Positions 1 to 6,080 of a stretch of 10,500 bases of DNA are shown here, in pieces. Position 1 is the stretch's first letter. Each line of letters opens with the position of its first letter. This DNA comes from JANOGU01 sp964499865. Lineage in GTDB: Bacteria > Pseudomonadota > Alphaproteobacteria > Rhodobacterales > Rhodobacteraceae. The DNA is taken from NCBI GenBank assembly GCA_964499865.1, contig CAZCPY010000107.1, positions 1 through 10,500 on the forward strand, read 5' to 3'. Made by a program: the position numbers and the translations under genes. The notes under the pieces were generated by a model. The model was not told the DNA's origin. It worked only from the letters and a program-made list of their open reading frames with translations, and did not search any database.

Positions 1-31
1 CGGAAGATGAGACCGGCGGGTTCATCTTCCG
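1..31. repeat. 10-bp perfect inverted repeat (hairpin)
   Basis: Bases 1-10 (CGGAAGATGA) are the exact reverse complement of 22-31, with an 11-base loop. No T-run follows on the plus strand, so it is not a classical intrinsic terminator. It could be the 3' hairpin of a gene lying left of the window, or the edge of the GC-rich element that follows. The palindrome itself is seen directly; its role is inferred. Confidence 0.6.
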
Positions 32-151
32 ATCGCAAATATCCTCAGGGGGGAGCGACCGAAGGGAGCGGTGGGGGCGGAACGCCCCCTCGGCGGAGGT
101 CATGGGCTTCTTCAGCCCATGGCCGACAGGAAAGGAATGTGCCGAAGGCAC
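21..151. repeat. GC-rich intergenic element, copy A, with three hairpins
   Basis: The whole stretch 1-230 has no gene I can support. It carries short perfect hairpins: 73-79 with 83-89 (GGGGGCG, loop GAA), 101-108 with 114-121 (CATGGGCT, loop TCTTC), and 139-143 with 147-151 (GTGCC, loop GAA). Its left part shares ordered blocks with the gap at 5875-5925: TTCATCT, TTCC, then AA(A/G)TATCC, then a run of five or six G, then a G-rich hairpin. This suggests two diverged copies of one dispersed extragenic element. From memory, similar elements are common in Rhodobacteraceae intergenic DNA. Confidence 0.5.
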
Positions 152-230
152 GCAATTTGCTTCAGCGGCCGGGGGCGGGCGCGGCGGTTTCGCTTGACCG
201 GCGGGGCATTCCCGGAAAACCTGTCGCCCC

Positions 231-992
231 ATGTTCCCGATCCGCGACCACAACCCCTCCGGCCGCCGCCCCTTCGTGACCTGGGCGCTGGTGGCGATCA
301 ACGTCACCGTCTTCCTCGGCTCCTGGCTGTCGATGTCGGAACGCGACCTGGCCTGGTTCTTCTACACCTGGGGTGTCGTGCCCGGCGTGGTGACCGGTGC
401 CATTCCGGAGGGGTACACCCCCAATGCCGGGCCGATCACGCTGGTGACCTCGATGTTCCTGCACGGCGGCTGGATGCATCTGGCGGGCAACATGCTGTTT
501 CTCTGGGTTTTCGGCGACAACATCGAGGACGAACTGGGGTCCGTCCGGTTCCTGGGCTTCTACCTGCTGGCGGGGCTGGCCGCGGCCGGCTTGCAGATTG
601 CGGCGGACCCGGACAGCCAGATCCCGATGGTGGGCGCCTCGGGGGCCATCGCGGGCGTGCTGGGGGGCTATATCCTGATGTTCCCGCGCGCCAAGGTGGA
701 CGTGCTGTTCATCTTCATCATCTTCTTCAAGGTCGTTCCCATCCGGGCCTCGATCGTCCTCGGCATCTGGTTTGCGCTGCAGCTGGTCGGCGGGTTCAAC
801 ACGCCGTCCGACCAGGGCGGGGTGGCCTACTGGGCGCATGCGGGGGGGTTCCTCGCGGGCGTGGTCCTGCTTGTCCCGGTGCTTGCCGCGCGCGGCGGCA
901 CGGCCTACTGGGCGCGCACCGGCGGCGCGCCGCCGCATCCCGAAACGCAGTACACACGTTCGCGCATCCCGGTCGTGGTGAAGCGGGGCTGA
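231..992 (+). CDS. Rhomboid family intramembrane serine protease
   Basis: This 253-residue polytopic membrane protein would cleave transmembrane segments of other membrane proteins inside the lipid bilayer. Rhomboid hallmarks are present in order: the HGGWMHLAGN motif (H78, H83, N87), the GASGAIAG motif with nucleophile S137, and the AHAGGFLAG motif with catalytic H203. Six or so hydrophobic segments fit the usual rhomboid core, beginning at about residue 15. The N-terminus (MFPIRDHNPSGR) has the form usual in alphaproteobacterial rhomboids and supports the start, although only a weak GGAAAA lies upstream (214-219). A TTGACC at 194-199 is a possible -35 without a convincing -10. The stop lies 3 bp from the convergent metF stop. 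The substrate cannot be told from sequence. Confidence 0.93.
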   Translation: MFPIRDHNPSGRRPFVTWALVAINVTVFLGSWLSMSERDLAWFFYTWGVVPGVVTGAIPEGYTPNAGPITLVTSMFLHGGWMHLAGNMLFLWVFGDNIEDELGSVRFLGFYLLAGLAAAGLQIAADPDSQIPMVGASGAIAGVLGGYILMFPRAKVDVLFIFIIFFKVVPIRASIVLGIWFALQLVGGFNTPSDQGGVAYWAHAGGFLAGVVLLVPVLAARGGTAYWARTGGAPPHPETQYTRSRIPVVVKRG

Positions 993-995
993 GGC

Positions 996-1859
996 TCAGG
1001 CCACCATCTGCAGCGCGGCCTTCGGCACGATCCCCAGCGCGCGGCAGACCTCGCGGGTCAGGTGGGGGCGGTTCAGGGTGTAGAAGTGCAGGTCCTCCAC
1101 CCCTTCGCCCAGTAGCCGGTCGCAGAGCGTGGTGCACTGGGTCAGCGCCAGCAGGTCCTCGCGCCCGTCGCGGGCGGCCATCTGGAAGGCTTCGTCCAGC
1201 CGCGGCGGCACGCGGGTGCCGCAGCGGGCGGCAAAGCGCCTGGCGCCGTCCCAGGACTGGATCGGCAGGATGCCGGGGATGACCGGCGCGGCAATCCCCG
1301 CCCTGGCGCAGCGGTCGCGGAAGCGCAGGAAGGTGTCGGCCTCGAAGAAGAACTGGGTGATCGCGGACGACGCGCCCGCGTCGATCTTGCGTTTCAGCCA
1401 GGCCACGTCGGCATCGCCGTCGGCCGCATCGGGGTGCGGTTCGGGATAGGCGCCGACGCGGACCTTGAACTTGCCGGTCGCAGCCAGCGCCGCCACCAGC
1501 TCGGTCGAATCCGCGAAACCCTCCGGGAGCGGGGTGAAGCGCGCGGCCCCTTTCGGCGCGTCGCCGCGCAGGGCCACGATCTCGGTCACGCCCGCCGCGG
1601 CATAGGCGGCGGCGATTTCCAGCGTCTCGGCCCTTGTCGCATCGACGCAGGTCAGGTGCGCGGCGACGTTCAGGCCGTAGTTGCGGCCGATGGCGGTGAC
1701 CGCCTCGTGCGTCAGCTTGCGCGTGGTGCCGCCCGCGCCGTAGGTGACCGACACGAAGCCCGGCGCCAGCGGCGCCAGCGCCTGCACGGTTTCCCACAAG
1801 CGGAAGGACGCATCCAGCGTCTGCGGCGGGAAGAATTCGAAGGACACGCGCGGAGCCAT
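996..1859 (-). CDS. metF: 5,10-methylenetetrahydrofolate reductase
   Basis: This cytosolic flavoenzyme reduces 5,10-methylene-THF to 5-methyl-THF, the methyl donor for methionine synthesis. The 287-residue product is a normal MetF TIM barrel. Seen in order: SFEFFPP with E8 (catalytic Glu28 of E. coli), TYGAGGTTR (39-47), ALRGD with D100 (E. coli Asp120), TQFFF with Q169 (E. coli Gln183), and LHFYTLNR near the C-terminus. I chose the start at 1859 because AGAGG sits 5 bases upstream on the minus strand and the protein then begins directly at the family N-terminus (MAPRVSFEFF). The frame is open further upstream to 1934, but that would run across the regulatory gap. The gene is divergent from metR, and this context fits MetR control. 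Confidence 0.95.
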   Translation of the reverse strand: MAPRVSFEFFPPQTLDASFRLWETVQALAPLAPGFVSVTYGAGGTTRKLTHEAVTAIGRNYGLNVAAHLTCVDATRAETLEIAAAYAAAGVTEIVALRGDAPKGAARFTPLPEGFADSTELVAALAATGKFKVRVGAYPEPHPDAADGDADVAWLKRKIDAGASSAITQFFFEADTFLRFRDRCARAGIAAPVIPGILPIQSWDGARRFAARCGTRVPPRLDEAFQMAARDGREDLLALTQCTTLCDRLLGEGVEDLHFYTLNRPHLTREVCRALGIVPKAALQMVA

Positions 1860-1902
1860 GGGGAACCTCTTTGTTGCCCCCGTTGTCCCACGCCGCACGA
1901 TG

Positions 1903-1915
1903 TGAGACAAATTCA
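1903..1915. promoter_or_regulatory. Probable MetR binding site 1 (TGAG-N5-TTCA)
   Basis: TGAGACAAATTCA matches the published enterobacterial MetR pattern TGAA-N5-TTCA at seven of eight defined bases. It lies in the 89-bp gap between metF and metR, upstream of both. An overlapping CATAAT (1914-1919) could be a -10 for metR, and TATGAA on the minus strand (1917-1912) a -10 for metF. Neither has a good -35, which would fit an activator-dependent promoter. The match is seen; function is inferred. Confidence 0.6.
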
Positions 1916-1933
1916 TAATTCTCACGATCATCA

Positions 1934-1946
1934 TGAGAGATGTTCA
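1934..1946. promoter_or_regulatory. Probable MetR binding site 2 (TGAG-N5-TTCA)
   Basis: TGAGAGATGTTCA is a second copy with the same one-base departure from TGAA-N5-TTCA. It starts exactly 31 bp after site 1, about three helical turns, so both would lie on the same DNA face. It overlaps the metR ribosome binding site and would suit autoregulation. Confidence 0.55.
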
Positions 1947-1948
1947 AG

Positions 1949-2851
1949 ATGCACCTCGAATTCCGCCACCTGCGCACGATCCGGGCCATCCATCAGGCGG
2001 GCGGCCTCGCACGCGCGGCCGAGATCCTGCACACCACCCAGTCGGCGCTGAGCCACCAGATCGCGGGGCTGGAGGATCAGGCGGGGGTGGAGCTGTTCGT
2101 GCGGCGGTCCAAGCCCCTGCGCCTGTCGGCGGCGGGCCTGCGGGTGCTGCGGCTGGCCGAGCGCGTGCTGCCCGAGGTGGATGCCCTGGCCGAAGAGTTC
2201 CGCGCGCTGCGGCAGGGACGGACCGGGCGGCTGCACATCGCCATCGAATGCCACGCCTGTTTCGACTGGCTGTTCCCGGTGCTGGAACAGTTCCGCCACG
2301 CCTGGCCCGAGGTCGACGTGGACATCCGCGCCGGGCTTGCCTTCGATGCCATCCCGGCGCTGGCGCGCGAGGAGGTGGACCTCGTGATCTCCTCCGATCC
2401 CGTGGACATGGACGGCATCGTCTTCAACCCGCTGTTCGACTACGAGCCGCGCCTCGTCGCCGCCGCGGCGAATCCGCTGGCGTCGCGCGACGAGGTGACG
2501 GCCGAGGATTTCCGCGACCAGGTGCTGATCACCTACCCCGTCCCGCGCGACCGTCTGGACGTCTTCACCGAGCTTCTGACCCCCGCCCGGGTGGAACCCC
2601 GGGCGCAGCGGCAGGTGGAACTGACGGCGGTGATCCTGATGCTGGTGGGGTCGAACCGCGGCGTGGCCGTGCTGCCCGACTGGGTGCTGCGCGAGGTGCG
2701 CAGCAGCGCCGACTACGTCACCCGCCCCCTGGCGGGCCGGCCGGTCAAGCGGCTCTATGCGGCGACCCGCACCGGGGACGTGGCGCGCCCCTTCATGGCG
2801 CATGCGCTGCGGCTGGGCCGCAGCGAGCCGGTCAAGCTGCAGCGCGGCTGA
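1949..2851 (+). CDS. metR: LysR-family transcriptional activator of methionine genes (MetR)
   Basis: MetR is a LysR-type regulator that senses homocysteine and controls met genes. The 300-residue protein has an N-terminal winged HTH (about 6-65, with GGLARAAEILHTTQSALSHQ as the recognition region) and a periplasmic-binding-like effector domain. MetR-specific stretches are RLHIAIECHACFDWL (94-108), a later PLFDYEPRLVAA, LITYPVPRDRLDV and GVAVLPDWV, which I recognise from E. coli MetR. I prefer the ATG at 1949: GAGAG (1935-1939) is 9 bases upstream and the N-terminus then aligns with E. coli MetR. An in-frame ATG at 1940 directly abuts the same GAGAG, leaving no spacing. The gene is divergent from metF and has two candidate MetR sites upstream. 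Confidence 0.9.
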   Translation: MHLEFRHLRTIRAIHQAGGLARAAEILHTTQSALSHQIAGLEDQAGVELFVRRSKPLRLSAAGLRVLRLAERVLPEVDALAEEFRALRQGRTGRLHIAIECHACFDWLFPVLEQFRHAWPEVDVDIRAGLAFDAIPALAREEVDLVISSDPVDMDGIVFNPLFDYEPRLVAAAANPLASRDEVTAEDFRDQVLITYPVPRDRLDVFTELLTPARVEPRAQRQVELTAVILMLVGSNRGVAVLPDWVLREVRSSADYVTRPLAGRPVKRLYAATRTGDVARPFMAHALRLGRSEPVKLQRG

Positions 2852-2858
2852 GGCGCCG

Positions 2859-3335
2859 TCAGCTCTTCGGCCGGGCGACGTTCATCACCCAGAGCACGCG
2901 GCCCTGCTGGTCGAAGGCGACCGACACGCCGATCTCCTTCAGCGTGGGGTCGAGTACGGCGGCCCAGTGCGGCGGCGAATTGCGCCAGATCGTGGCGGCA
3001 GAGGATGCCGCCTGCTGCCGCGAAAAGGCGAGGTTCTCGTTCCCGGCCTTCAGCCTGTAGCCCGTGGCCTTGATCCTTTCGCCCAGCCGCGGGCCGCCGG
3101 GGCGTGCATGGTCGAAATAGCCGTAGCGCGCCATGTCGCAGGCCTGGAAGGCGGCGGCGCGGTCGAGCTTGGGGTTGCGCCGGTAGGCGGGCAGGCCGCG
3201 GGCGGCGCGTTCGGCATTGACCCAGGCCACCACCTCGGCCGCCAGCGTGCGGGCCTCGTCCGGGGCGGCGCAGGGGGCAGCCTGCGCGGCGGCAGGCATC
3301 AGGAAAAGGGCGGCAGCAAGGATCAGGCGGCGCAT
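2859..3335 (-). CDS. Secreted CAP-domain (SCP/PR1-like) protein
   Basis: This 158-residue protein has a Sec signal peptide (MRRLILAAALFLMPAAAQA, likely cut after A19) and a bacterial CAP domain filling the rest. CAP features seen are VNAERAARGLPAYRRNPKLDRAA (39-61), YFDH with H76, LGERIKATGY (84-93), GNENLA with E100, WRNSPPHW with H123, and EIGV followed by the final strand LWVMNVARP. H76, E100 and H123 correspond to the usual CAP cavity residues. C22 and C66 could form a disulfide. The start at 3335 is set by GAGGGGA 9 bases upstream and by the signal peptide; a longer in-frame extension to 3533 is poor protein and would cross the importer promoter. It is convergent to metR with a 7-bp gap. 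The biological role of bacterial single-domain CAP proteins is mostly unknown. Confidence 0.9.
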   Translation of the reverse strand: MRRLILAAALFLMPAAAQAAPCAAPDEARTLAAEVVAWVNAERAARGLPAYRRNPKLDRAAAFQACDMARYGYFDHARPGGPRLGERIKATGYRLKAGNENLAFSRQQAASSAATIWRNSPPHWAAVLDPTLKEIGVSVAFDQQGRVLWVMNVARPKS

Positions 3336-3490
3336 CGGCGTAGGTCCCCTCGGGCAGAGTTCTGGACGGATGCGCGCGATGGTGAAAGCCCCTTGTGGCA
3401 AGGATGCGGCAGAGGTCGGGAAGACCGGCGGCAACTCGCGCAAGCTGGCCGCACCCCCCGACGGTGCCCCGCCTCTCGCGGCCGTGACAT

Positions 3491-3538
3491 TTGCGATTGC
3501 GATTGCGCGAGCCCCGTCTAATCTCGGGCGCATCGCAA
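3491..3538 (+). promoter_or_regulatory. Candidate promoter and operator of the ABC importer operon
   Basis: TTGCGAT occurs twice in direct 6-bp tandem (3491-3497 and 3497-3503) and once inverted as ATCGCAA (3532-3538). TTGCGA at 3497-3502 and TAATCT at 3519-3524, 16 bp apart, are a modest sigma-70-like pair. The inverted arms TTGCGATTGCGC (3497-3508) and GCGCATCGCAA (3528-3538) flank the proposed -10, as expected for a repressor operator. The gene start follows at 3576 with GGGGAG (3564-3569) 6 bases upstream. The rest of the 240-bp gap to the CAP gene shows only a weak CCTTG-TGG-CAAGG hairpin (3391-3403). Confidence 0.4.
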
Positions 3539-3575
3539 CGCGGCCGCCAGATGCCGCAGCAACGGGGAGACGACC

Positions 3576-4745
3576 ATGACCAAGCTTCGCCTCATCGGCA
3601 CGACGGCGCTTGCGCTGTCGGTCGCCTTGACCTCCGCCCTGCCCCCCGCGATGGCCCAGGTGACCGCCATCGGCGCGCCCGAAGGGCAGGTCAACATCGT
3701 GGCCTGGCCGGGCTATATCGAGCGCGGCGAGACCGACAAGGCCTTCGACTGGGTGACGAAGTTCGAGGCGGCCTCGGGCTGCACGGTCAATGTCAAGACC
3801 GCCAACACCTCGGACGAGATGGTCGCGCTGATGAACGAGGGCGGCTTCGACCTCGTCACCGCCTCGGGCGACGCGTCGCTGCGGCTGGTGGCGGGCAAGC
3901 GGGTGCAGCCGATCAACACCGACCTGATCCCGTCCTGGTCAACCGTCGACGACCGGCTGAAGAACGCAGCCTGGCACACGGTTGATGGCGTGAACTACGG
4001 CGTCCCCTACATGTGGGGGCCGAACGTACTGATGTACAACACCGAAGTGTTCAAGGAACCGCCGACCTCATGGAACGTGGTGTTCGAGGAAATGACCCTG
4101 CCCGACGGCAAGACCAACAAGGGGCGGGTGCAGGCCTATGACGGTTCGATCTATGTGGCCGACGCCGCGCAATACCTGATGGCGACCAAGCCGGAACTGG
4201 GCATCACCTCGCCTTACGAGCTGAACGAGGACCAGTACAAGGCCGCGCTGGACCTGTTGCGCCAGCAGCGCACGCTGGTCAGCCGCTACTGGCACGACGC
4301 CTTCATCCAGATCGACGACTTCAAGAACGAGGGCGTGGTCGCGTCCGGTTCCTGGCCGTTCCAGGTGAACCTGCTGAAGGCCGAAGGGCTGCCGATCGCC
4401 TCGACCATTCCGAAGGAAGGGGCGACGGGCTGGGCCGACACCACGATGATGGCGGTCGACGCAGCGAACCCGAACTGCGCCTATCTGTGGATGGAGCATA
4501 CGCTGTCGTCCAATCTGCAATCCGACCTTGCGGTCTGGTTCGGCGCGAACCCGTCGGTTCCGGCGGCCTGCACCGACGGTTCGGGCATGTCGACGGCGGA
4601 AAGCTGCGCCGCCAACGGGATGCAGGATTTCGAGAAGATCCGGTTCTGGACCACGCCGGTCGCCAACTGCGCGCAGGGCGAAGGCAAGTGCGTGCCCTAC
4701 TACCGCTGGGTGTCGGACTACATCGGCGTGATCGGCGGCCGCTAG
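3576..4745 (+). CDS. ydcS: Polyamine-type ABC transporter periplasmic binding protein (YdcS-like)
   Basis: This 389-residue protein would capture the substrate in the periplasm and deliver it to the two permeases downstream. A Sec signal peptide ends in PPAMA (cut after A27). The mature part is a PotD/PotF-type binding protein. Long stretches match what I remember of E. coli YdcS: VAWPGYIERGETDKAFDWVT (42-61), VTASGDASLRLVAGKRVQPI, WGPNVLMYNTEVF, KGRVQAYDG, FKNEGVVASGSWPFQ and a C-terminal YIGVIGGR. Six cysteines occur (C69, C301, C332, C344, C365, C372). The C365/C372 pair sits in a loop I do not recall in YdcS and may add a disulfide. E. coli YdcS belongs to a putative polyamine importer and has also been reported to have poly-3-hydroxybutyrate synthase activity. 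The exact ligand is uncertain; the nearby PuuA-like gene favours a polyamine. Confidence 0.92.
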   Translation: MTKLRLIGTTALALSVALTSALPPAMAQVTAIGAPEGQVNIVAWPGYIERGETDKAFDWVTKFEAASGCTVNVKTANTSDEMVALMNEGGFDLVTASGDASLRLVAGKRVQPINTDLIPSWSTVDDRLKNAAWHTVDGVNYGVPYMWGPNVLMYNTEVFKEPPTSWNVVFEEMTLPDGKTNKGRVQAYDGSIYVADAAQYLMATKPELGITSPYELNEDQYKAALDLLRQQRTLVSRYWHDAFIQIDDFKNEGVVASGSWPFQVNLLKAEGLPIASTIPKEGATGWADTTMMAVDAANPNCAYLWMEHTLSSNLQSDLAVWFGANPSVPAACTDGSGMSTAESCAANGMQDFEKIRFWTTPVANCAQGEGKCVPYYRWVSDYIGVIGGR

Positions 4746-4754
4746 GGCGCCATC

Positions 4755-4779
4755 GCCCCCTCCCCGCCGGGGAGGGGGC
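4755..4779 (+). repeat. Strong hairpin after the binding-protein gene
   Basis: An 11-bp perfect GC-rich stem (4755-4765 with 4769-4779, GCCCCCTCCCC) has a 3-base loop and begins 10 bases after the stop codon. There is no T-run, only TTCGC. It probably acts as an mRNA 3' stabiliser or partial terminator that keeps the binding protein in excess over the membrane subunits, as in other importer operons. This role is inference. Confidence 0.6.
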
Positions 4780-4784
4780 TTCGC

Positions 4785-4834
4785 AGGGCGGGGCTCACCC
4801 CGCCAGGACGCAACGGCGGGGCGAACCCCGCCCT
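4785..4834. repeat. Paired near-identical hairpins (alternative long stem)
   Basis: Two hairpins share the arms GGCGGGG and CCCCGCC: 4787-4793 with 4798-4804 (loop CTCA) and 4815-4821 with 4826-4832 (loop CGAA). The outermost arms, AGGGCGGGG (4785-4793) and CCCCGCCCT (4826-4834), can pair instead into one 9-bp stem enclosing the centre. The ATPase start codon follows 11 bases later with only a weak ribosome site (ACGGA), so this fold could affect its translation. Confidence 0.55.
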
Positions 4835-4845
4835 ACGGATCACCG

Positions 4846-5850
4846 ATGACCGCAGCCGTCGAATTCGCCCGCGTCTCCCGCCACTTCGGCCCCGCGGCAA
4901 ATCCCGTCAGGGCGGTCGACGCGGTCGACCTGTCGATCGCCGAAGGCGCCTTCTTCGCCATGCTGGGGCCTTCCGGCTCGGGCAAGACCACCTGCCTGCG
5001 GCTGATCTCGGGGTTCGAGAAGCCGACCGCCGGGCAGGTCCGCATCTTCGGCCAGGATGTCAGCGACACGCCGCCGCACCTGAGGAACGTCAACACCGTC
5101 TTCCAGGACTATGCGCTTTTCCCGCACCTCGACGTGCGCGACAACGTGGCCTACGGGCTGATGGTCAAGGGCGTCGCCCGCGCGGCCCGCCACGCCAGGG
5201 CCGAGACGATGCTGGCGCTGGTGCACCTTGACGGCTACGGCGACCGCAGGCCCGCGCAGCTTTCGGGCGGGCAGAGGCAGCGCGTGGCGCTGGCCCGCGC
5301 CCTGGTCAACGAACCCCGCGTCCTGCTGCTCGACGAACCCCTGGGCGCGCTGGACCTCAAACTGCGCGAGGCGATGCAGGACGAACTCAAGTCGCTCCAG
5401 GCCTCGCTCGGCATCACCTTCGTCTTCGTCACCCACGATCAGGGCGAGGCCCTGTCGATGGCCGACAGGCTCGCGGTCTTCAACGAAGGCCGCATCGTCC
5501 AGGTGGGCAAGCCGTCCGACATCTACGACCGCCCCGCCACGCGGTTCGTCGCGGATTTCGTCGGCTCCTCCAACGTCCTGCCCCCCGACCTCACCCGCAC
5601 CCTGGGCGGCCCGCCCCGCTGGGCCTCGATCCGCCCCGAGGCGCTGCGCCTCGCGCCCCAGAGCGCGACCCTCTCCGGCCCGGTGACCGGCCTGCGCTAC
5701 CTCGGCTCCGGCACCCGCGCCATCATCACCACCCACGGCACCGAGGTCGCCGTGATGATCCCCGCAGGCCACCCCGTTCCCGCCCCGGGCACCCGGACCG
5801 GCCTCTGCTTCGACCCCGCGGCGCTGCATGTGATGGAGGGCGAGGGATGA
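4846..5850 (+). CDS. ydcT: Polyamine-type ABC transporter ATP-binding protein (YdcT-like)
   Basis: This 334-residue cytoplasmic ATPase powers the importer. Seen in order: Walker A GPSGSGKTT (41-49), Q-loop FQDYALFP with Q87, signature LSGGQRQRVALARAL (139-153), Walker B VLLLDE (159-164), D-loop GALD (167-170) and H-loop VTHDQ with H197. The C-terminal 90 or so residues are a shorter TOBE-like regulatory region (WASIRPEALRL onward). The segments VNTVFQDYALFPH and DNVAYGLMVKGV match E. coli YdcT as I recall it. The start is 100 bp after the binding-protein stop and has no strong ribosome site; the N-terminus (MTAAVEFARVSRHFG) is at the usual place. Its stop overlaps an ATG (ATGA at 5847-5850), and GGAGGG at 5835-5840 makes that an ideal start site, although the permease itself begins 230 bp later. 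Confidence 0.93.
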   Translation: MTAAVEFARVSRHFGPAANPVRAVDAVDLSIAEGAFFAMLGPSGSGKTTCLRLISGFEKPTAGQVRIFGQDVSDTPPHLRNVNTVFQDYALFPHLDVRDNVAYGLMVKGVARAARHARAETMLALVHLDGYGDRRPAQLSGGQRQRVALARALVNEPRVLLLDEPLGALDLKLREAMQDELKSLQASLGITFVFVTHDQGEALSMADRLAVFNEGRIVQVGKPSDIYDRPATRFVADFVGSSNVLPPDLTRTLGGPPRWASIRPEALRLAPQSATLSGPVTGLRYLGSGTRAIITTHGTEVAVMIPAGHPVPAPGTRTGLCFDPAALHVMEGEG

Positions 5851-6080
5851 CGCCCGACGGCACGCCTCGCGCCGTTCATCTCTTCCCAAGTATCCCACGG
5901 GGGTCCGGGGGTGTGAAACCCCCGGGCGGAGGGCCGGGCGCGACCTTTCGCGCGGCAGCGCCTGCGGGCGGCCGCTGCCCGGCGCGGGGGTTCAAAGGGG
6001 GGCTCCGCCCCCCTTTGCCCGGCCCAAGGGCGCAGCCCGCGGGAGAGCACCCCCACCGCCCGCGCGACGCCCGGCGATGA
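5847..6080 (+). CDS. Doubtful small ORF bridging ATPase and permease
   Basis: This 77-codon frame starts at ATG 5847 inside the ATGA of the ATPase stop, with GGAGGG 6 bases upstream. It ends at TGA 6078-6080, which overlaps the permease ATG, again as ATGA. The predicted peptide is low-complexity, rich in Gly, Pro, Arg and Ala, and resembles no family I know. Nearly all its codons come from the hairpin-rich element in this gap. I think it is more likely a translational bridge than a functional protein: ribosomes could start at the good site, cross the element and re-initiate at the permease. Open frames of this length are common at this GC content, so openness alone is weak evidence. Confidence 0.3.
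   Translation: MTPDGTPRAVHLFPSIPRGSGGVKPPGGGPGATFRAAAPAGGRCPARGFKGGLRPPLPGPRAQPAGEHPHRPRDARR
5875..6038. repeat. GC-rich extragenic element, copy B, inside the importer operon
   Basis: The 226-bp gap between ATPase and first permease is dominated by perfect hairpins: CCGGGGGT (5905-5912 with 5918-5925, loop GTGAA), GGCAGCG (5954-5960 with 5973-5979), an 11-bp stem CAAAGGGGGGC (5993-6003 with 6007-6017, loop TCC), and small GGGC/GCCC stems to 6038. The left end shares TTCATCT, TTCC, AAGTATCC and a G-run with copy A at 21-53. The 11-bp stem has A on its left and T on its right and could slow polymerase in either direction. No transposase or long terminal repeat is visible. Confidence 0.55.

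Noticed and set aside
71..1282. 403-codon plus-strand frame across the rhomboid gene and the metF 3' end
   Set aside because: It is Arg/Gly/Pro-rich with no domain and runs over two recognised genes in other frames, as expected of shadows at this GC content.
796..1989. 397-codon minus-strand frame across metF
   Set aside because: It is the alternate frame of metF, which has all catalytic motifs in its own frame.
1931..2803. 290-codon minus-strand frame opposite metR
   Set aside because: It has a His/Gln/Arg-rich composition typical of antisense frames in GC-rich DNA, no family resemblance, and covers a clear MetR.
3336..3533. N-terminal extension of the CAP protein to 3533
   Set aside because: A good ribosome site and signal peptide place the start at 3335, and the extension would overlap the importer promoter.
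5993..6017. Classical intrinsic terminator after the ATPase gene
   Set aside because: The 11-bp stem is strong, but its three T are inside the stem and GCCCGG follows rather than a T-run; the downstream permeases belong to the same importer. Partial attenuation remains possible.
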